Shown here one piece after another: positions 34,348-46,300 of a DNA stretch of 64,000 nucleotides (position 1 is the stretch's first letter; the number at the start of each line of letters is the position of its first letter). Under the pieces are notes generated by a model, which was not told the origin of the DNA, ran no database searches, and saw only the letters and a list, made by a program, of their open reading frames with translations. A program made the translations under genes and the position numbers. The DNA lies in assembly GCA_025765615.1 (NCBI GenBank), contig JAIVFJ010000170.1, positions 62,001 to 126,000 on the forward strand. Reading direction: 5' to 3'. Source of the stretch: Zopfochytrium polystomum. Its lineage: Eukaryota; Chytridiomycota; Chytridiomycetes; Chytridiales; Chytridiaceae.

Positions 34348-37283
34348 ATGGATCTGGGTAGGAAGGGTCCTTTGCTGCAGCGTCCCCACCGGACATCCGT
34401 TCGATCGACGGCAGACTCATGTCACTCCGTGGGGGCCTTTGCGCGCGCAAGTAAACGCTGGGCGATCGAGCCGCCGCCGCCGCCGCCGTCGCCACAACCA
34501 CCCACCAGAAGAAGCTATGGTGGGGGCAAAACCACCACCAGCACAGTCTCCAACGGCCTCGCCCGGCTCATCGAGATGACGGATCGTGCCATCGGCGCCG
34601 TTTCTCTTCAGCAGCACCCGACAGGCGCCGCCCTTCCGAGCGCTCCTCCCGTCCCGTCGACGGCAAACCTGTCGCTCTCCTTGTCCCCGCTGCGCGGCGG
34701 CGTCGGCGCCAAGCAGTTGCTAGCGGGCGCAAGGCTGCAAGCTTCCCCCGTTGTTTCGCGAAGACTCTCGAGGTGAAGACTGCCGGCAGAGAGGGAGCAA
34801 ATTAAAAAAAAAAAAAATTTAAGGGGAAAAAAAACGATTGGCTGATTCGCCCGTTGGTTCTCACCCAAGCCACAGCGGCCGCCGCCGCCGTCGACCGCAC
34901 GACGGCTTGGACGCCAAGCAGGTCGCCTCAAGCTACTGCCGCGGCTACTCTTCGGGATCGGACTTCTCGGAGGCGGTCGGTGGTAACCTGGCCGTGCCAG
35001 CTGGAGCTGCGGTGTGCTACGGAAACAACCACCACCACCCCGGCCAACGCAAGGAACGGGATGACGAAAAGGGGGCGCCCCAACCGAACCAGGACGACCA
35101 ACTGCTGTTTCTCGGCCTGCCCGTGCACCTTGGTCCGGCGATTCTCATCTTCCTCGAACCATTTGCAGTACTTCGTGTTTCGAGAGTCAGCAAAGCCTTT
35201 CACGTTGCCAGTGCATCGCCTGCGCTATGGCATTACTTCTGTCGCAACCAAGGATTCTCACTCTCTCCGGATTGCGAAGCGCATTCCTTCGACATTGACG
35301 CTTTGCAGACGAGAAGCTCGAGAGCAGGGACAAACTTATGGAAAGAAATGTGGATTGAGGGGTGGACGACGCGATCGAACTGGGATAACGGTATTTGCAC
35401 CATCCAGGACTTCGCCGTGGCTAATCGAAAGGATTCCGTGACCTGGTGAGCTCTTGGTGGATTCCTCAACAATAAACAATCAACCCTCTAGTCATCCGAG
35501 AAACTCATTGCTTCCCCGATCGCAGTCTCCGGAGCGATGCGGACAAAATTGTGGTCGGAACACGAAGCCATCACCTGTCGATATTTCCGCCAATTTACAC
35601 ACTGCCTGTCGACCCAACCTCCGGCGCCCGCTCGTCGCAGTTCCGTCCAACATGCTCGCTCGATGCGACGGTCCATCACGCCGGCGGCATAACCTCCACG
35701 GATTTTTCCCCATCGGCTCCAAACCTCTGCGCGACAGGCGACAAGTTCGGGACGGTCCTTGTGTGGAACTTGTTTTCCGGACGGGTAGTGGCGCGGCTGG
35801 AATACGCCCACCCTGGTGGCATCACGGCCATACTCGTAGCAGCCTGCACCAGGGCTCCGCTTCATGTCGCGGATTCGGGTCGAAGTGAAGTGATGGCAAC
35901 CATTCTCACGGCCGGATTCGACAAGCTCATTCGTGTGCACGAATTGCGAAACATTGATCGACCCGCCCCGTCAGTTTCGAGGGAGCAGTCTGCGCGGAAG
36001 GATACAAGGTTCAGGCTGCCGATGCGGAGCTCGTCAGCTCAATCAGCCAGTCCAGGCACGATTGCTTCAGTCCTTCCAATCTTTGACAAAATCGGAAAAC
36101 GAGCGAAATCGGCGCTCGAACTTTCATTGCGGCATGCAAAAATCGCGGACAAGGGAATGCTAAGAAAATCGATTGAAATCGTCACAAAAGCAAAATGGAA
36201 AGGTCACTTTGGAGACATATACTGCATGGACTTTTTGCCGGTCGACGACAAGGTCGTTTCCGGGTCGCTCGATCACACCGTCAAGGTAGATAAGCCCCTT
36301 TCAACTTTTGCTGACAAACGTGTCAAGTCTCGCAAAAGTCTCACAATTGATTGTGTTAGGTTTGGGACAGAAGCACGGGTGACTGTGAGCAGACGTTTCA
36401 TGGGCATTCTGACGCTGTGACTTGCCTATGCTGGAAAGACGGAGTCGTTTACAGTGGCTCGTTAGATCGAACAGTTCGAGGTGTGCGCCTTCCTTTTCAT
36501 ATCGATATGAAGTATCCCTCACCCGAATCCGTCTCCAACAGCGTGGAGTGTTCGGACGGGAAAGGCGGGAATTGCGTTTGTAGGCAACTCAAGCTGGATC
36601 AAGGCAATTGGCGTTACCTCGCGTTTCCTCGTCAGCGGTGGATGGGACGAAATTGTCAAAGGTAATGGATATTAAACTGCCTGTCCCCAACGCCATTGCG
36701 AAGACCGCCAACTGATTATACCTTACCCTCACCATCAGTCTGGAACCTGGGCACTGGCCAGGCTCTGCACCACTTTTGCCTTTCACGGGGCCCCATTGTG
36801 GCGCTCCAGGCAGGCGAACGGAGCATCATTGCTTCGTGCCGAGGGGAGGGATTCCAGCACCAAATTACCGTCATGGATTTCGGGGCCATCCGCGTCGCGG
36901 ACGGGCCAAAGCGCGGGTCCTTTCACCAGAGCGCTCCGCAGGCTCCACTGATCGCGCAAGCTTCGCCGTCGTCCGAGTCGAAGCCCTCGCAGACCCGGGC
37001 AGACGAGAGAGAAGCGCCGCAGGCGTCCAGCGATCCGTCCGAGTCGGCACAGACGCTGCTGATGGTTCCGGCTCAGTCGCCGCCGTCTTCTTCAGACGAG
37101 GTGGTTGATGCCACGGAGTACCTAGCATGCACAGAGGGTTACGGGCTCAGCGAGAGCTGCGGCGAGTACTTTTCTGACGACGACGACGATGGCGACGACC
37201 AGTTCGAAGGCGATGTGGCCTCGCTTGGAGAGGAGTTGGACTCGATCGAGTCGTTAGATGATGCGGCTTTCTCCGCTGTTTGA
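34348..37283 (+). CDS. F-box and WD40-repeat protein (SCF substrate receptor)
   Basis: Six exons: 34348-34772, 34870-35445, 35526-36285, 36360-36480, 36542-36661 and 36739-37283; phases agree and total 848 aa. The N-terminal ~180 residues are Ser/Pro-rich. The F-box is around LFLGLPVHLGPAILIFLEPF, VLRVSRVSKAFHVASASPAL and WHYFCRNQGF, followed by WKEMWIEGW. The WD40 propeller includes SFSPS-type blades: GGITSTDFSPSAPNLCATGD, VLVWNLFSG, HFGDIYCMDFLPVDDKVVSG, SLDHTVKVWDRSTGDCEQTF, VVYSGSLDRTVR and VSGGWDEIVKVWNLGTGQAL. Intron positions fall at the KVWD blade boundaries. The tail is acidic (FSDDDDDGDDQFEGD). The architecture resembles fungal Met30/Cdc4/Pof1 receptors, in which the F-box binds Skp1 and the propeller binds substrate. 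The substrate is unknown. Confidence 0.88.
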
Positions 37284-37554
37284 ATGGGACAAGGGCTTGG
37301 TCTTTTCTATTCGCCGATGCGCTTACAGTAAATTAAAATCCATTTCCCCAGGTTAATTCTGGCTGAGATGTTGGCTTCTTCTCAATCACTGCGAAAAGAA
37401 TACTTCTTTTGATCATGAAATTGCCGTTCGCACAGCAACTTGAAAAGGGACAGGGTTGCTGGAAGCAGTGGCAACGACAAGAAATATGCACACATTTGCG
37501 AAAGATGAGACGGAATCATCGGCATGCCGAAAAAAGAAGTGCGAACAAGCACTT

Positions 37555-38695
37555 TCAAAGGAACGCCTTTTTGTTGTCCTCCAAGAATGCCTTCCACGAA
37601 GTCGCCGGCCTGCCGGCAAGAACTTCCACCCACCCCGTGGCGAAGCGGACGCCGCTCAAACTCAGCCTGTACAGCACGCCCAGCGACACGATGCTGAACG
37701 CGACGCGCGTCGGAAGGCCAAAGCCCTTGAACGTGGCCAGCGCCGCACCGTCGGAAACGTTGACGAATTTGACCGGCTTACCGATCACTTGCGATGTGAG
37801 CTCGGCCAGCTCGCTGCGGCTGAGGGCGTCGGGGCCCTTTTTTTGAGGGGTTGAAAGTTGGGGACGATTGGTTTCTGAACTGTGGCGCAGCAAGTGGCAC
37901 GGCAAAACGCTCTTTCCGCACAGCACTCACCGTCAGCGTGAAAGTCAGCCCCGCGTACTCTTCGATGGGAGCCGTGAGGACGCCGGCGGCCGCCGCCGCA
38001 ATGTCCTTTGCCGCAATCGATGCGATGCACGAGTCGCCTTGGTTGCCGTAAAAGGCGCCCTGCGCTTTGATGGTGCCTGCGCTGCCGAGAAAGTTCTGGC
38101 AGCGAGAGAGAGAGAGCACGCGCGCGCGGCGGGCGGAGGCAAGCGGGCGAGGGGGGGGGGGATATGCGTGTTTGTGTGTACGTGTGTATGCGTGTGTATG
38201 CGTGTGTGTGTGTGTGTGTGTGTGAGTGTCTGCCGAGACAGACCCAACATCCCCCAACTCTACCTCCATAAAGTCGTGCGGCCGCAGGACGGTCACCGGC
38301 GCCTTCATGTCCTGGATGGCGCGCTCCGCGATCCCGTGCGCCCACACGAACGTGCCGGACTCGTGCGACGACCCGGCCATGACGGCCGAGATCTTGACGA
38401 CGTGCCGGACGCCGGCGTCAAGCGCCGCGCGCACCATGGCCGGCTCGCCGTGCGGGTCGTTCGACACCAGGAACAGCCGCTCGGCGCCGCGCGCGGCCTG
38501 GGCGAGCGCACCGAGGTCTTCGTTGGTGCCGACCGCGTACTCGATGGAGCCGCCGCCGGACAGGGAGGCGAAGGCCGCGCGGGCCTTTTCCTCGTTGCGG
38601 GCGTAGACGCGCGGAGTCGCGCCGCGCGCAACCAGCTCGTGTACTAGGTGCTGGCCTATCTTGCCTGTGGCTCCGGTCACGAGGATAACGGGCAT
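37555..38695 (-). CDS. NmrA-like NAD(P)-binding oxidoreductase
   Basis: Three exons: 38695-38264, 38095-37931 and 37836-37555; introns are 168 and 94 nt; 292 aa. The N-terminal Rossmann motif MPVILVTGATGKIGQHLV (GxxGxxG) is followed by YARNEEKARAAF. Typical NmrA/atypical-SDR positions are ERLFLVSNDP, VRHVVKISAVMAG, the VLRPHDFMENFLG join and ASIAAKDIAAAAAGVL. These match the QOR2/azoreductase-like NmrA branch, which binds NADPH; some members sense redox state while others reduce quinones. No Tyr-x3-Lys pair of classical SDRs is evident. The first intron contains a long GT/CA microsatellite (38165-38224). The start is the ATG at 38695, directly before the glycine motif. Confidence 0.88.
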
Positions 38696-39428
38696 TTTTT
38701 CGAGTTGCAAAGAGTTCTCGGTTGTGCTTTTTGGACTTCCTTCTCACTATCGATATCTTTTATACAATCGGGATTTCAAATCAGCAGTGTCTGGAGACGG
38801 GAAAAAAAAGAACTTTTCCGTCGAATTTGTTCTGGTCCCCACGAATTGCTTACGAATGAGAGAGGAAAGGTCGCTTGTGTCTGCTGGCTTTCCCACATGT
38901 GCTTTTCCAAAATTGAAGACAAAGGGAAAGAAAAAGGGACCAGAAGAGGACGCGAGAAAAAAAAAGAAAAAAAAAAAAAAGGAAAGGCAGCAAAGAAAAA
39001 CAGCTGACAGACGGCAATGTAGTGAAGAACGGGGGCAGAAACAGAAAGAACAAAAAAACACGACGGAAAGAAAAAGAAAGAAATTAGAGGGTGGGAGAGA
39101 CGCCGTAACGACATCTATGAACAAAAGGAAGGGAAGGGGTTGGGAAGAAAGAAAAAAAAAAAAAAATGCAAGCGCCTCTAATCCCCGAATCCTCATGCGA
39201 GGGATCGCGGGCCTTCGACCAAGGAGGGTTACGTCGCAAAAAGATGAGGAAGAGGATGCCGTGAGCGCACGCGCTGCCTTTCGTTCAACCGCACCAGGCA
39301 GGCCCCATGTCAAAACCACATCCGTCCAAACACCACAAATGCAAAAACCATCATCCATAATCCCATACAAAATCAACAAAAAACCCCCTCTCAAAAGGCC
39401 GAGGATGCGATTAATCAAAACCAAACGC
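38696..39428. other. Low-complexity intergenic region
   Basis: A-rich DNA with AAAG, GAAA and poly-A runs (38950-39000, 39150-39165) between the NmrA-like gene start and the 3' end of the PP2C gene. Long open frames exist on both strands but consist of Lys- or Phe-rich repeats and match no family. Confidence 0.6.
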
Positions 39429-42014
39429 TTACTTCAAACGAACAATGACGACGCTGACATTGTCGACGCTGCCCTTGGCATCGACAGACTCCTGTGCCAA
39501 AAGCTCTGCGAGCCCGACGGGAATCTTGTAGTGGTAGTCTTGATTTGGCTTCGACACTGTGGGCATTTTTTGCGCGGATGAACGGTGCTCTCGATCCCCG
39601 AGAGAGTCGGTTGCTGCAGCAAGCTTTTTCCGGTACCTCTCCTCTTTTGCAGCGACGTACGAGCCAATTTCCGATGGCGTCATCACATCTGTCAGGCCGT
39701 CGGACGACAGAATCAGGTACCGCTCGCGGCCCGTCAGCGCCCGCGTGACGACTTCCGGTTCAGCCGTCATGCATGGGATTCGAAGGTCGCCGAAACTTCG
39801 CGTCACGGTAACGGATCCGTTCAGTCGATAATTATCCCCATCGCGGAGGAAGACACCGCCCAGTGCCTCAATGCGCTTACGTTCCGCCTAAACAGTATGA
39901 AAGTTAAGCATTTGTTTCGCCGTATTCGGGGACGGCGACTGGAGTTGCAACTAACCTCATCTTGCGAGTGATGAGGACGGATTAACATTTCCGCTGAACC
40001 ATCCTCCATCACCAAGAACGCCGGCGAATCACCAGCCCATGCAACGTGCAAAGTTCCCGGCGAAAGCACAGCCACAGTTGCTGTCGAACCCGAGTTGATC
40101 ACTTGGTTCTGCGTCAACCATCAGAAGAGCGAACAATCAAATGGCGAAATTGCCGGGGGGAATTGGGAGGTGGGGGTGTGAAGCAGGCGCGAGCTCGAAG
40201 CGATGTACTATATTTTACTAACCTCTCGCAAAACACTCCGCTTGAAACGTTCGTTCGTCGTTATGAATGCATCCTTCAGTGCTAATGGGATATTCGACGG
40301 GAACGACGCATGCTTGAGCAATGTCGAGTGGAGGTGCATGGTGACAAAATCGGCCACAGACTCTCCGCCATGTCCGTCGTACACTGCAAAAAACGAGTAT
40401 GGGCAATCCGAATTTTGTGGGCCTGATGGTGCCGGTGATGAGGGCGTTGCAGACGATCGTCCGGACCGGCTCGATCGGCCACCAAACCCGTTCCCGGTCG
40501 GCGGTGAGGACGAAAGCATGGTTTGCTGGTGAGGGTGCGGATGCAAGTGCAAATGAGGCTGTCCAGAAGTCGGCTGTTGCGACGGCTGCAGCTGTTGGGA
40601 AGTGGGCGAGCCAAGGGGAAAATAGTCGGAAGGTAGAGGTGAATTGGAGCCGTTGCTGGTGGAGCGCCCAAATCGAGGGGAAGCAAGCGGAGAGGATGGC
40701 GAAGAAGACCGTTGAGTTTTGAGGGAGAACTTTGACGGAAGGCGAAATCGGGGTGAGGTGGGTTCCCCAAGGCTTTCATTCGACGAATTGAGCGAATTCA
40801 ACGAGAGCGGTGACGGTATATAACTAGGGTCGAGGGAAGAGGCTGCAAACTGCTCAATTGGATTGAGAATCAAAATGCGATCTTCATTATTCGACTTGAG
40901 GCCTCGGTACGATGATGCGTCATATTCTGGAACAGGTCGGCGCACCAGGGTTTGCAGGCGGCTGACAACAAATCTCGGATCAATAAAGGTGAGAAGATGA
41001 TTTTTTGAGTCAGTACCTTACAACTCCGTGGAAGTCCTCCTCCAAGAACTGCGTGACTGCCTCCTCGATTTCCGCAACCAAGACGTCCCTCTCGAAGATA
41101 CCAGCTTTCCCCGCTGGCGTCGCGGGAGTGCCAACAGTCGCCGCTCGTTTTGGAAGGAGGATGTTTTCTGTGACGGGAACAAAAGTATCAGAAAGTCCTG
41201 CTCTCAACACCCCCACACTTGCAAAACCACGCTAGACCCTTGCCAAAGCAGTTAAAAAGTGCTTACTCAGCGACTTCCGCCTGGGCATGGTTGCCGTTTT
41301 GGGTCCGGCAACTTTGCTGGCGACTGCCCGTGCTCCCGACCACGCAGTCCACTCTTTAATTTCCAAGCCCGCCCGCGTCTGGCCCTCATCGTCTGGATCC
41401 TCTCGCACTGTTGTCCCCCAACCATCTCCGTCGATATCGGGCTCATCATTTGCGCTTTCGTCCCCGGCCGCTTCGCTGTTGCTAGATCCGTTTGGGGTTT
41501 TGTCCGCGGTGACGGTGGCAGTGGAATCACCACCATCCGCTTTCCGCGAGATCAACGTTGAAACAGTGCGAATAGGAGCAACAGGGTCCGCCATGGAAGG
41601 GTTTTTGGGGGCATCGGCCGAGTGCTCTCCATTCTCGAGAGAAGTGGCTGGTGAAACTGCTACGTCAGTAGGGGCTGCAGTCGCTGAAGCAAGCTTGGAA
41701 CCTTCCAGCGAACCAGAGCCGCTCAGTGGAGTTTTCGCTGAAGAAGAAGCTGCTGCTGGGGGCAACTGCGATGAGGCCGATGCAGCGGTCGACGGTGCCG
41801 GAGACTTCAAAGTCGCCGAGATGAGCGAGCTTGTTGCGGTGGATGCCGGTAGTGTCTTGGATGGTGCAAAGGTTGGCGGATCTGGGAGGAGGAAAGAGAG
41901 TGAGGGGAAAGGGTATTCGGAAAAGGTGTCGGAGGAGCAGATCAACGAGTGCGCTGTGTGAATACAGAAAGCCTCGAGCTCGTCCGCCTCGATCTGTTTT
42001 CGTTCAGGGAGCAT
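39429..42014 (-). CDS. PP2C-type (PPM) protein serine/threonine phosphatase with long disordered N terminus
   Basis: Five exons: 42014-41267, 41167-41017, 40961-40223, 40108-39956 and 39887-39429; total 2250 nt, 749 aa, phases consistent. Residues 1-250 are Ala/Ser/Pro/Thr-rich and disordered. The catalytic domain contains the PPM motif series: YRGLKSNNEDR (metal Asp), FFAVYDGHGGESVADFV (DGHGG), GSTATVAVL, LHVAWAGDSPAFLV, LIRPHHSQDEAERKRIEALG, TRSFGDLRIP, RYLILSSDGLTDVM and GSVDNVSVVIV (final metal-binding Asp-Asn). A 150-residue Ser/Pro/His-rich insert (HLHLHPHPH) sits between the NNED and DGHGG motifs, in the place of a short loop in most PP2Cs. This is a Mn/Mg-dependent monomeric phosphatase; its pathway cannot be told from sequence. 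Confidence 0.92.
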
Positions 42015-42766
42015 GAAAATGGTTAGATATCGAAGCGATCAAGGGCAGGATTCCCAAATCAAGGGACGACCCAGGAGGTAGAAGAGAACGCTCTGCCCTT
42101 TGACTCTCGCAAGCGCCTCCAACCCAACTAACAGATTGGTGGAAACTAATGGCACCGGTGAGAGAATAGAAGAAGGAAACAAAAGACCAGAGAGAGAGAC
42201 AGAGAGAGAAAGAGAGGAAGTAGGTGCGTGTGTGCGTGCGCGTGCGCGCGAGTGGGGCAGTGCGTAGAGGGGACGGATTGAGTATGGAGGACTCTCGAGA
42301 AACAAAGTTGAGAAGGAAAAGCCCCCTTTTGCCCTCTCTCTCCGTCTTATAAGAAATCCGACCTGAGACGGTGACCAGTTGCCCCGCCGTCCTCGCCTCG
42401 CCATGAGATCTTGGGTTGCCGAAGGGTGATCTCGTTGCGTAGGAGGTGGAGAGTGCGGGTTTGGTGTGCGAATGGGTGTGTCTATGCGGGTGTTGTTGCG
42501 GTTCACTTTTGTATTTGGTTTTTTTGTTTTTCTTGTTGTGGTTGTTGTTGTTGTTGTTGTTGTCGCTGTGGTAAGGACCAGTCGTGCATCTTTTCAACGG
42601 TTTTTTTTATTTTCCTGCAAAGACAGTGCTAAACAAGAAACAGTGGGAAAAAAAAGAAGAAAAAAAAATGCGCAGTGGTGGTTAAAGCAGCGTGTAAAGA
42701 CATTAGCAATGATGATGGCACAAGACCCTTTCCCCCCCCCCCCCCCCCCCCCAATCCAAACAATTA
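42015..42766. other. Intergenic region with homopolymer C tract
   Basis: Contains a GA-rich stretch (42187-42222), a GTTGTT microsatellite (42535-42563) and a run of about 21 C (42732-42752) just beyond the stop of the next minus-strand gene. No gene is recognised. The PP2C promoter must lie in the proximal part. Confidence 0.6.
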
Positions 42767-45700
42767 TCACTCGGCCTTGCCGCTCTCCATTCCGCCTCCC
42801 ACAGCGACAACCTCCCACGTCGCTCTCTTCGGTCTCGAGTGTGCACCCGCCGCCTCGCCGAGCCCGCCACCTTCGCCAGCAAAGCCGTACCGGCACCTGT
42901 AGACTCGCCACACAGCCTGCTTTCGGTCGTAAGGTCCCCACCTCGTCGCAAGAGGGTGCTTTCTGTGCGCCTGAACTAGTTCCTCAATCGTCGGCAGGAT
43001 CGGATTCGACAGCGGGGAAGAGGAAAGAGCCGCCCTTCCGCGACCACGCGGAGGCCTCTTGGAATCCTCTGCGGGCGACTTGCCGTAGTCGACAGGCACC
43101 GTAACCGCCAGTGCCGCGTGACAATGAGAGCACACGCATCTGTGCTGAATCTCCTCACATCCGTCTTGGATAACCGGGGTGTACATCAACCCGCTTACCG
43201 CCATCTGATTTCAACAAAGTTAAAACAAGCGACGTCAGTGAAAGACAGAAAAGTCTATATCCATCGTACCTCACGGCTGAGATTCTCCCTTCCGGCGAAC
43301 GGTGAAATCTGCATTTTCGGCGAGGGTGCCGCTACGACCTGCCCGGAAAGCAGCAGACGATTGACCGGTTGGGGTGTCGAAAACGATGCAATGCGTTGCT
43401 CAAGCAGGAACTCTCCAAAGTCTCGAACGGCGGAATTGAATCGAGCCTTGAATCGTTTTGCCTCTGTCAGGGAAAGCAATTAATACGATGGCAAAACGAC
43501 GGTGGTTTGGACCGCAGTTTAATTGCATCCCGCGTGCTGTGATCATTCTACCCACCATCCTCCGACTCGAAAGTGAACTTGAAGACCGACGCTGACTCTT
43601 CACGAACGCCGACAACTTGCGTATGGCACTCGAACAAATAGTCCTTCGACTCCTCGGCGTGAGCTGCGTTAGGTCCAGGCAGCACTCTCTGTGTGATGAA
43701 TAACTCCGTCTTTTGGTTTGAAGCGGTCGGAACTTGCTTTTCCGGGCTCGACGTCTCACTGTCACTGTCGTCCATCATGTCTCGAGCTTTTCCGCGGCTG
43801 CGCTCACGGTCTCGGTTCCCTCCAGCGCTTCCACCAGCAACAGCGCTGCTACCCTCTACCTCCATCAGGTGTTGCATAGCTTTTTGATCCGTCGGCGAAA
43901 CCAGTTCTCTGAGGCGTCGAGGATGCTGTGTAATGAGTGCTCGTGCCACGATATTGTTGCCACCAGAAGAGAGCCAAATTTCGTGGCCCCTTCTCTTGAT
44001 GAAAATATCATGTACATCGCTAACTTGAGGAAAATATTACTTGGATTGTTCATGCAACTGTTGAAGGTGAACGCAACTTACTTGGCATGTTGATGGCGAC
44101 GGATTGTGTCCCAAATGTGTAATGACCAACAACCCGAGCCTCCCAAGGACTTTCTGGGCGACAAGGCAAGATCAGAAGGACAACCGGGCCCTTCTCCACC
44201 CATCGCTCTTCTTCGTTGTTGTATCTCCTCATGCGCGCCTCCCAGTGCGCAGGTACCAGAACCGCGCCAGCATTCTGGGCAGTTACCATTCCACCATAGC
44301 TTGTGTCCGACATTACCGCGGTTTCACCGCTGCGTCGAGTAGTGCGCTTCGAAGCCGCTTGGGTCTGTGTTGCCGATGTGGTCATCGCCAGTTGCAACAC
44401 CGGGTCTGCCAAAAGCACAGAGTCCAAGTCGGTACGGTGCTGAAAAGGTTCGAACAGGTTTGCAGACGGGACTGGCGCCACCTTATGGAAATGCTGAGCC
44501 ATTCGAAGTACGGTCGTTGCCGCGCGAACACGGCGACGTTGATGCGACGCTGGAGTCGAGCGATCTTGCGCTTCATCAAGATCGCTGGGAAAGTAGTCCG
44601 AAGCTGGTTGTTTGTGTGTGTGTGGTGGATGGGTGGATGGGTTGTGGCGTGGATGATGGTCAAGCAGTGACAGGAACACCTCGAAGTCTCCGACAAACCA
44701 TCATCGTCCGCTGGACCAAGCGGGGCGACAGGGTCCGGAGCGTAGCGTCGAGGAAGGCCTTCGAGGTCCGCATCGTCGTCAAAATCTGCAAAGCCAAGAG
44801 TGAGCGCAGCAAACCATGTCCGTAAAGATTGTCCGGGGGAATACCATCGAAAACGGCTGATGGGACGGCCGGCTGGGCGAAAGAAGACGCCGTGGAAGTT
44901 GCCACTGTGCGTGAGCAACTGGGTTTTAGTGCAAGGGAGCTTGCTGGCTAATGGAAGGGCAAGATCCGTGACATACATGCGGCTCCTTCTTGCATGCTGG
45001 ACCCAACTCGCATCTTCTTCATGACTTTTTCGATTCCAAGTAGGTCTGTTCAGGACAGAGAGCTCAGGCGCGGGTCCAAGGAGCGAAGGTGGGTGGGCGC
45101 GGGGTGGAGAGTGCAGGTGGAGGGCGTGGCGTCGGGCGTGAACGAAAAAAAGTTGGGAGTTGAAACAAGAAAATTGCAAAACAGAAACGATAAGGGCCTC
45201 GTGCTTGGATGTCGGACTTGGACAAGCGTGCTTGCCCTTTTTTCAATCTCCGCAAAAATACGCAAACCACGCCACGCTCGATCTCCCCACAACCGGACGT
45301 GGGTTCAACGTAGAGTTCCGCGGGCAGAAAGGACCCTTACGGGTAGAGCCAAAGAAACGGAAGGGGATATCCCAAAAAGGAGGTGGAGGGGTGCGAAAAG
45401 GAGGAGCAAAAAGGGGGGGAGAGTGTGGAGGGTTGGCTCGCCTTGCAAAAAACGTACCGTCATCGTCATCTTCGGGAGTAATGGTCGCGCTGACGGAGAC
45501 TCCAGCTCCGCGCCGCGATCCAGCGCCACCTGCGCGTCCGCACCCTCTCTTCAACGCCCCAGCACCTGCTGCGGCGGGATCCTCCGGCGGCAGCGCGGTG
45601 GTCGCCTCGACGGCGTCTTCCATCACCACAGTCCGCGAACGCGTCAGGCGGCCGCCACTGCCGCCGGGGAATGCATGCAGTCGACCGGGGTGGGCGGTCG

Positions 45701-45977
45701 TCGCGTGAAGTGGGTCGCCCGGAAGGAGCGTGAGGAGCGGTGCGGTGGATGTCGCGGTCGTGGGCTCTGTTCCGGACGCGCCGGCGGCGGCGCGGGCTTG
45801 AAGGCGCGTGGGCGGCGGCGGCGGCGGCTCGTCGGCTGCTGCTGCTGCTACTGCGGGTTCTGCAGTAGGTGCTCCGTCCGCAGCAGCGGCGGACATGACC
45901 GCGGTCGGTTGTCCGCCTTGGTCAGTGAGCCGTGTCGGACGTGCGGTCGACCTTGTCGTGCGCGTTGCTGAGAGCAT
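42767..45977 (-). CDS. Unrecognised multi-exon protein with Cys-rich C terminus
   Basis: Coding pieces: 45977-45458 (Ala/Pro/Thr-rich, ending EDDDD), 45045-44977 (LLGIEKVMKKMRVGSSMQEG, good splice sites both sides), 44904-44815, then segments near 44785-44690, 44610-44085, 44020-43555, 43480-43270 and 43205-42767. Joins after 44815 are uncertain. The middle has a conserved-looking stretch (EERWVEKGPVVLLILPCRP, WEARVVGHYTFGTQSVAI, IWLSSGGNNIVARALITQHP), then a possible PH-like or RanBD-like strand/helix pattern (DYLFECHTQVVGV, FKFTF, AKRFKARFNSAVRDFGEFLL). The last exon carries CEEIQHRCVCSHC, a possible small zinc-binding site. I do not recognise the family, and the PH-like suggestion is only by pattern. 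The gene looks real from its splice continuity over several exons. Confidence 0.5.
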
Positions 45978-46166
45978 AGTGAAAGATTGCGGGGGCGAGT
46001 GCAAGAAAATATTGCTGGTGTGCAGGTTGGAATTGGCCACGTGACCCAGTCAACGAAAAACGCAAAAGTGCCACCCCAGAACGTTGATCTCGTATTCTTG
46101 AGGGAGAAAGACCAGAAAACAGTGAAGCAAAAAAAAAAAAAATAAGGGAATCCTTATTCGTTCCTC

Positions 46167-46300
46167 TGTTGTAATTCGGTGTCGATAGGGTGGAGATTGT
46201 TGATTGCGATCTTGAGAGCGAAGGCAGAGAAGGGACGAGACAAGTCAAGTTTTTTCTTCTTCAATCAATTATTCTTTACTTGCAAGGGCATATTCCAACA
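46167..46300 (-). repeat. 134-bp LTR of a Ty1/copia element (3' LTR in minus orientation)
   Basis: On the minus strand the unit starts TGTTGGAATATGCC and ends ACAACA, so both ends carry the TGTTG…CAACA terminal inverted repeat typical of LTRs. It is directly preceded, on the minus strand, by a purine tract (GCAAGGGGGAG, 46301-46311) that fits a polypurine tract. No second copy was found in the window, so the 5' LTR is either lost or diverged. Confidence 0.8.

Noticed and set aside
38661..39581. 306-aa Lys-rich plus-strand frame
   Set aside because: It runs across A-rich intergenic sequence and into the antisense of the PP2C gene. It has Lys/Glu homopolymer composition and no domain.
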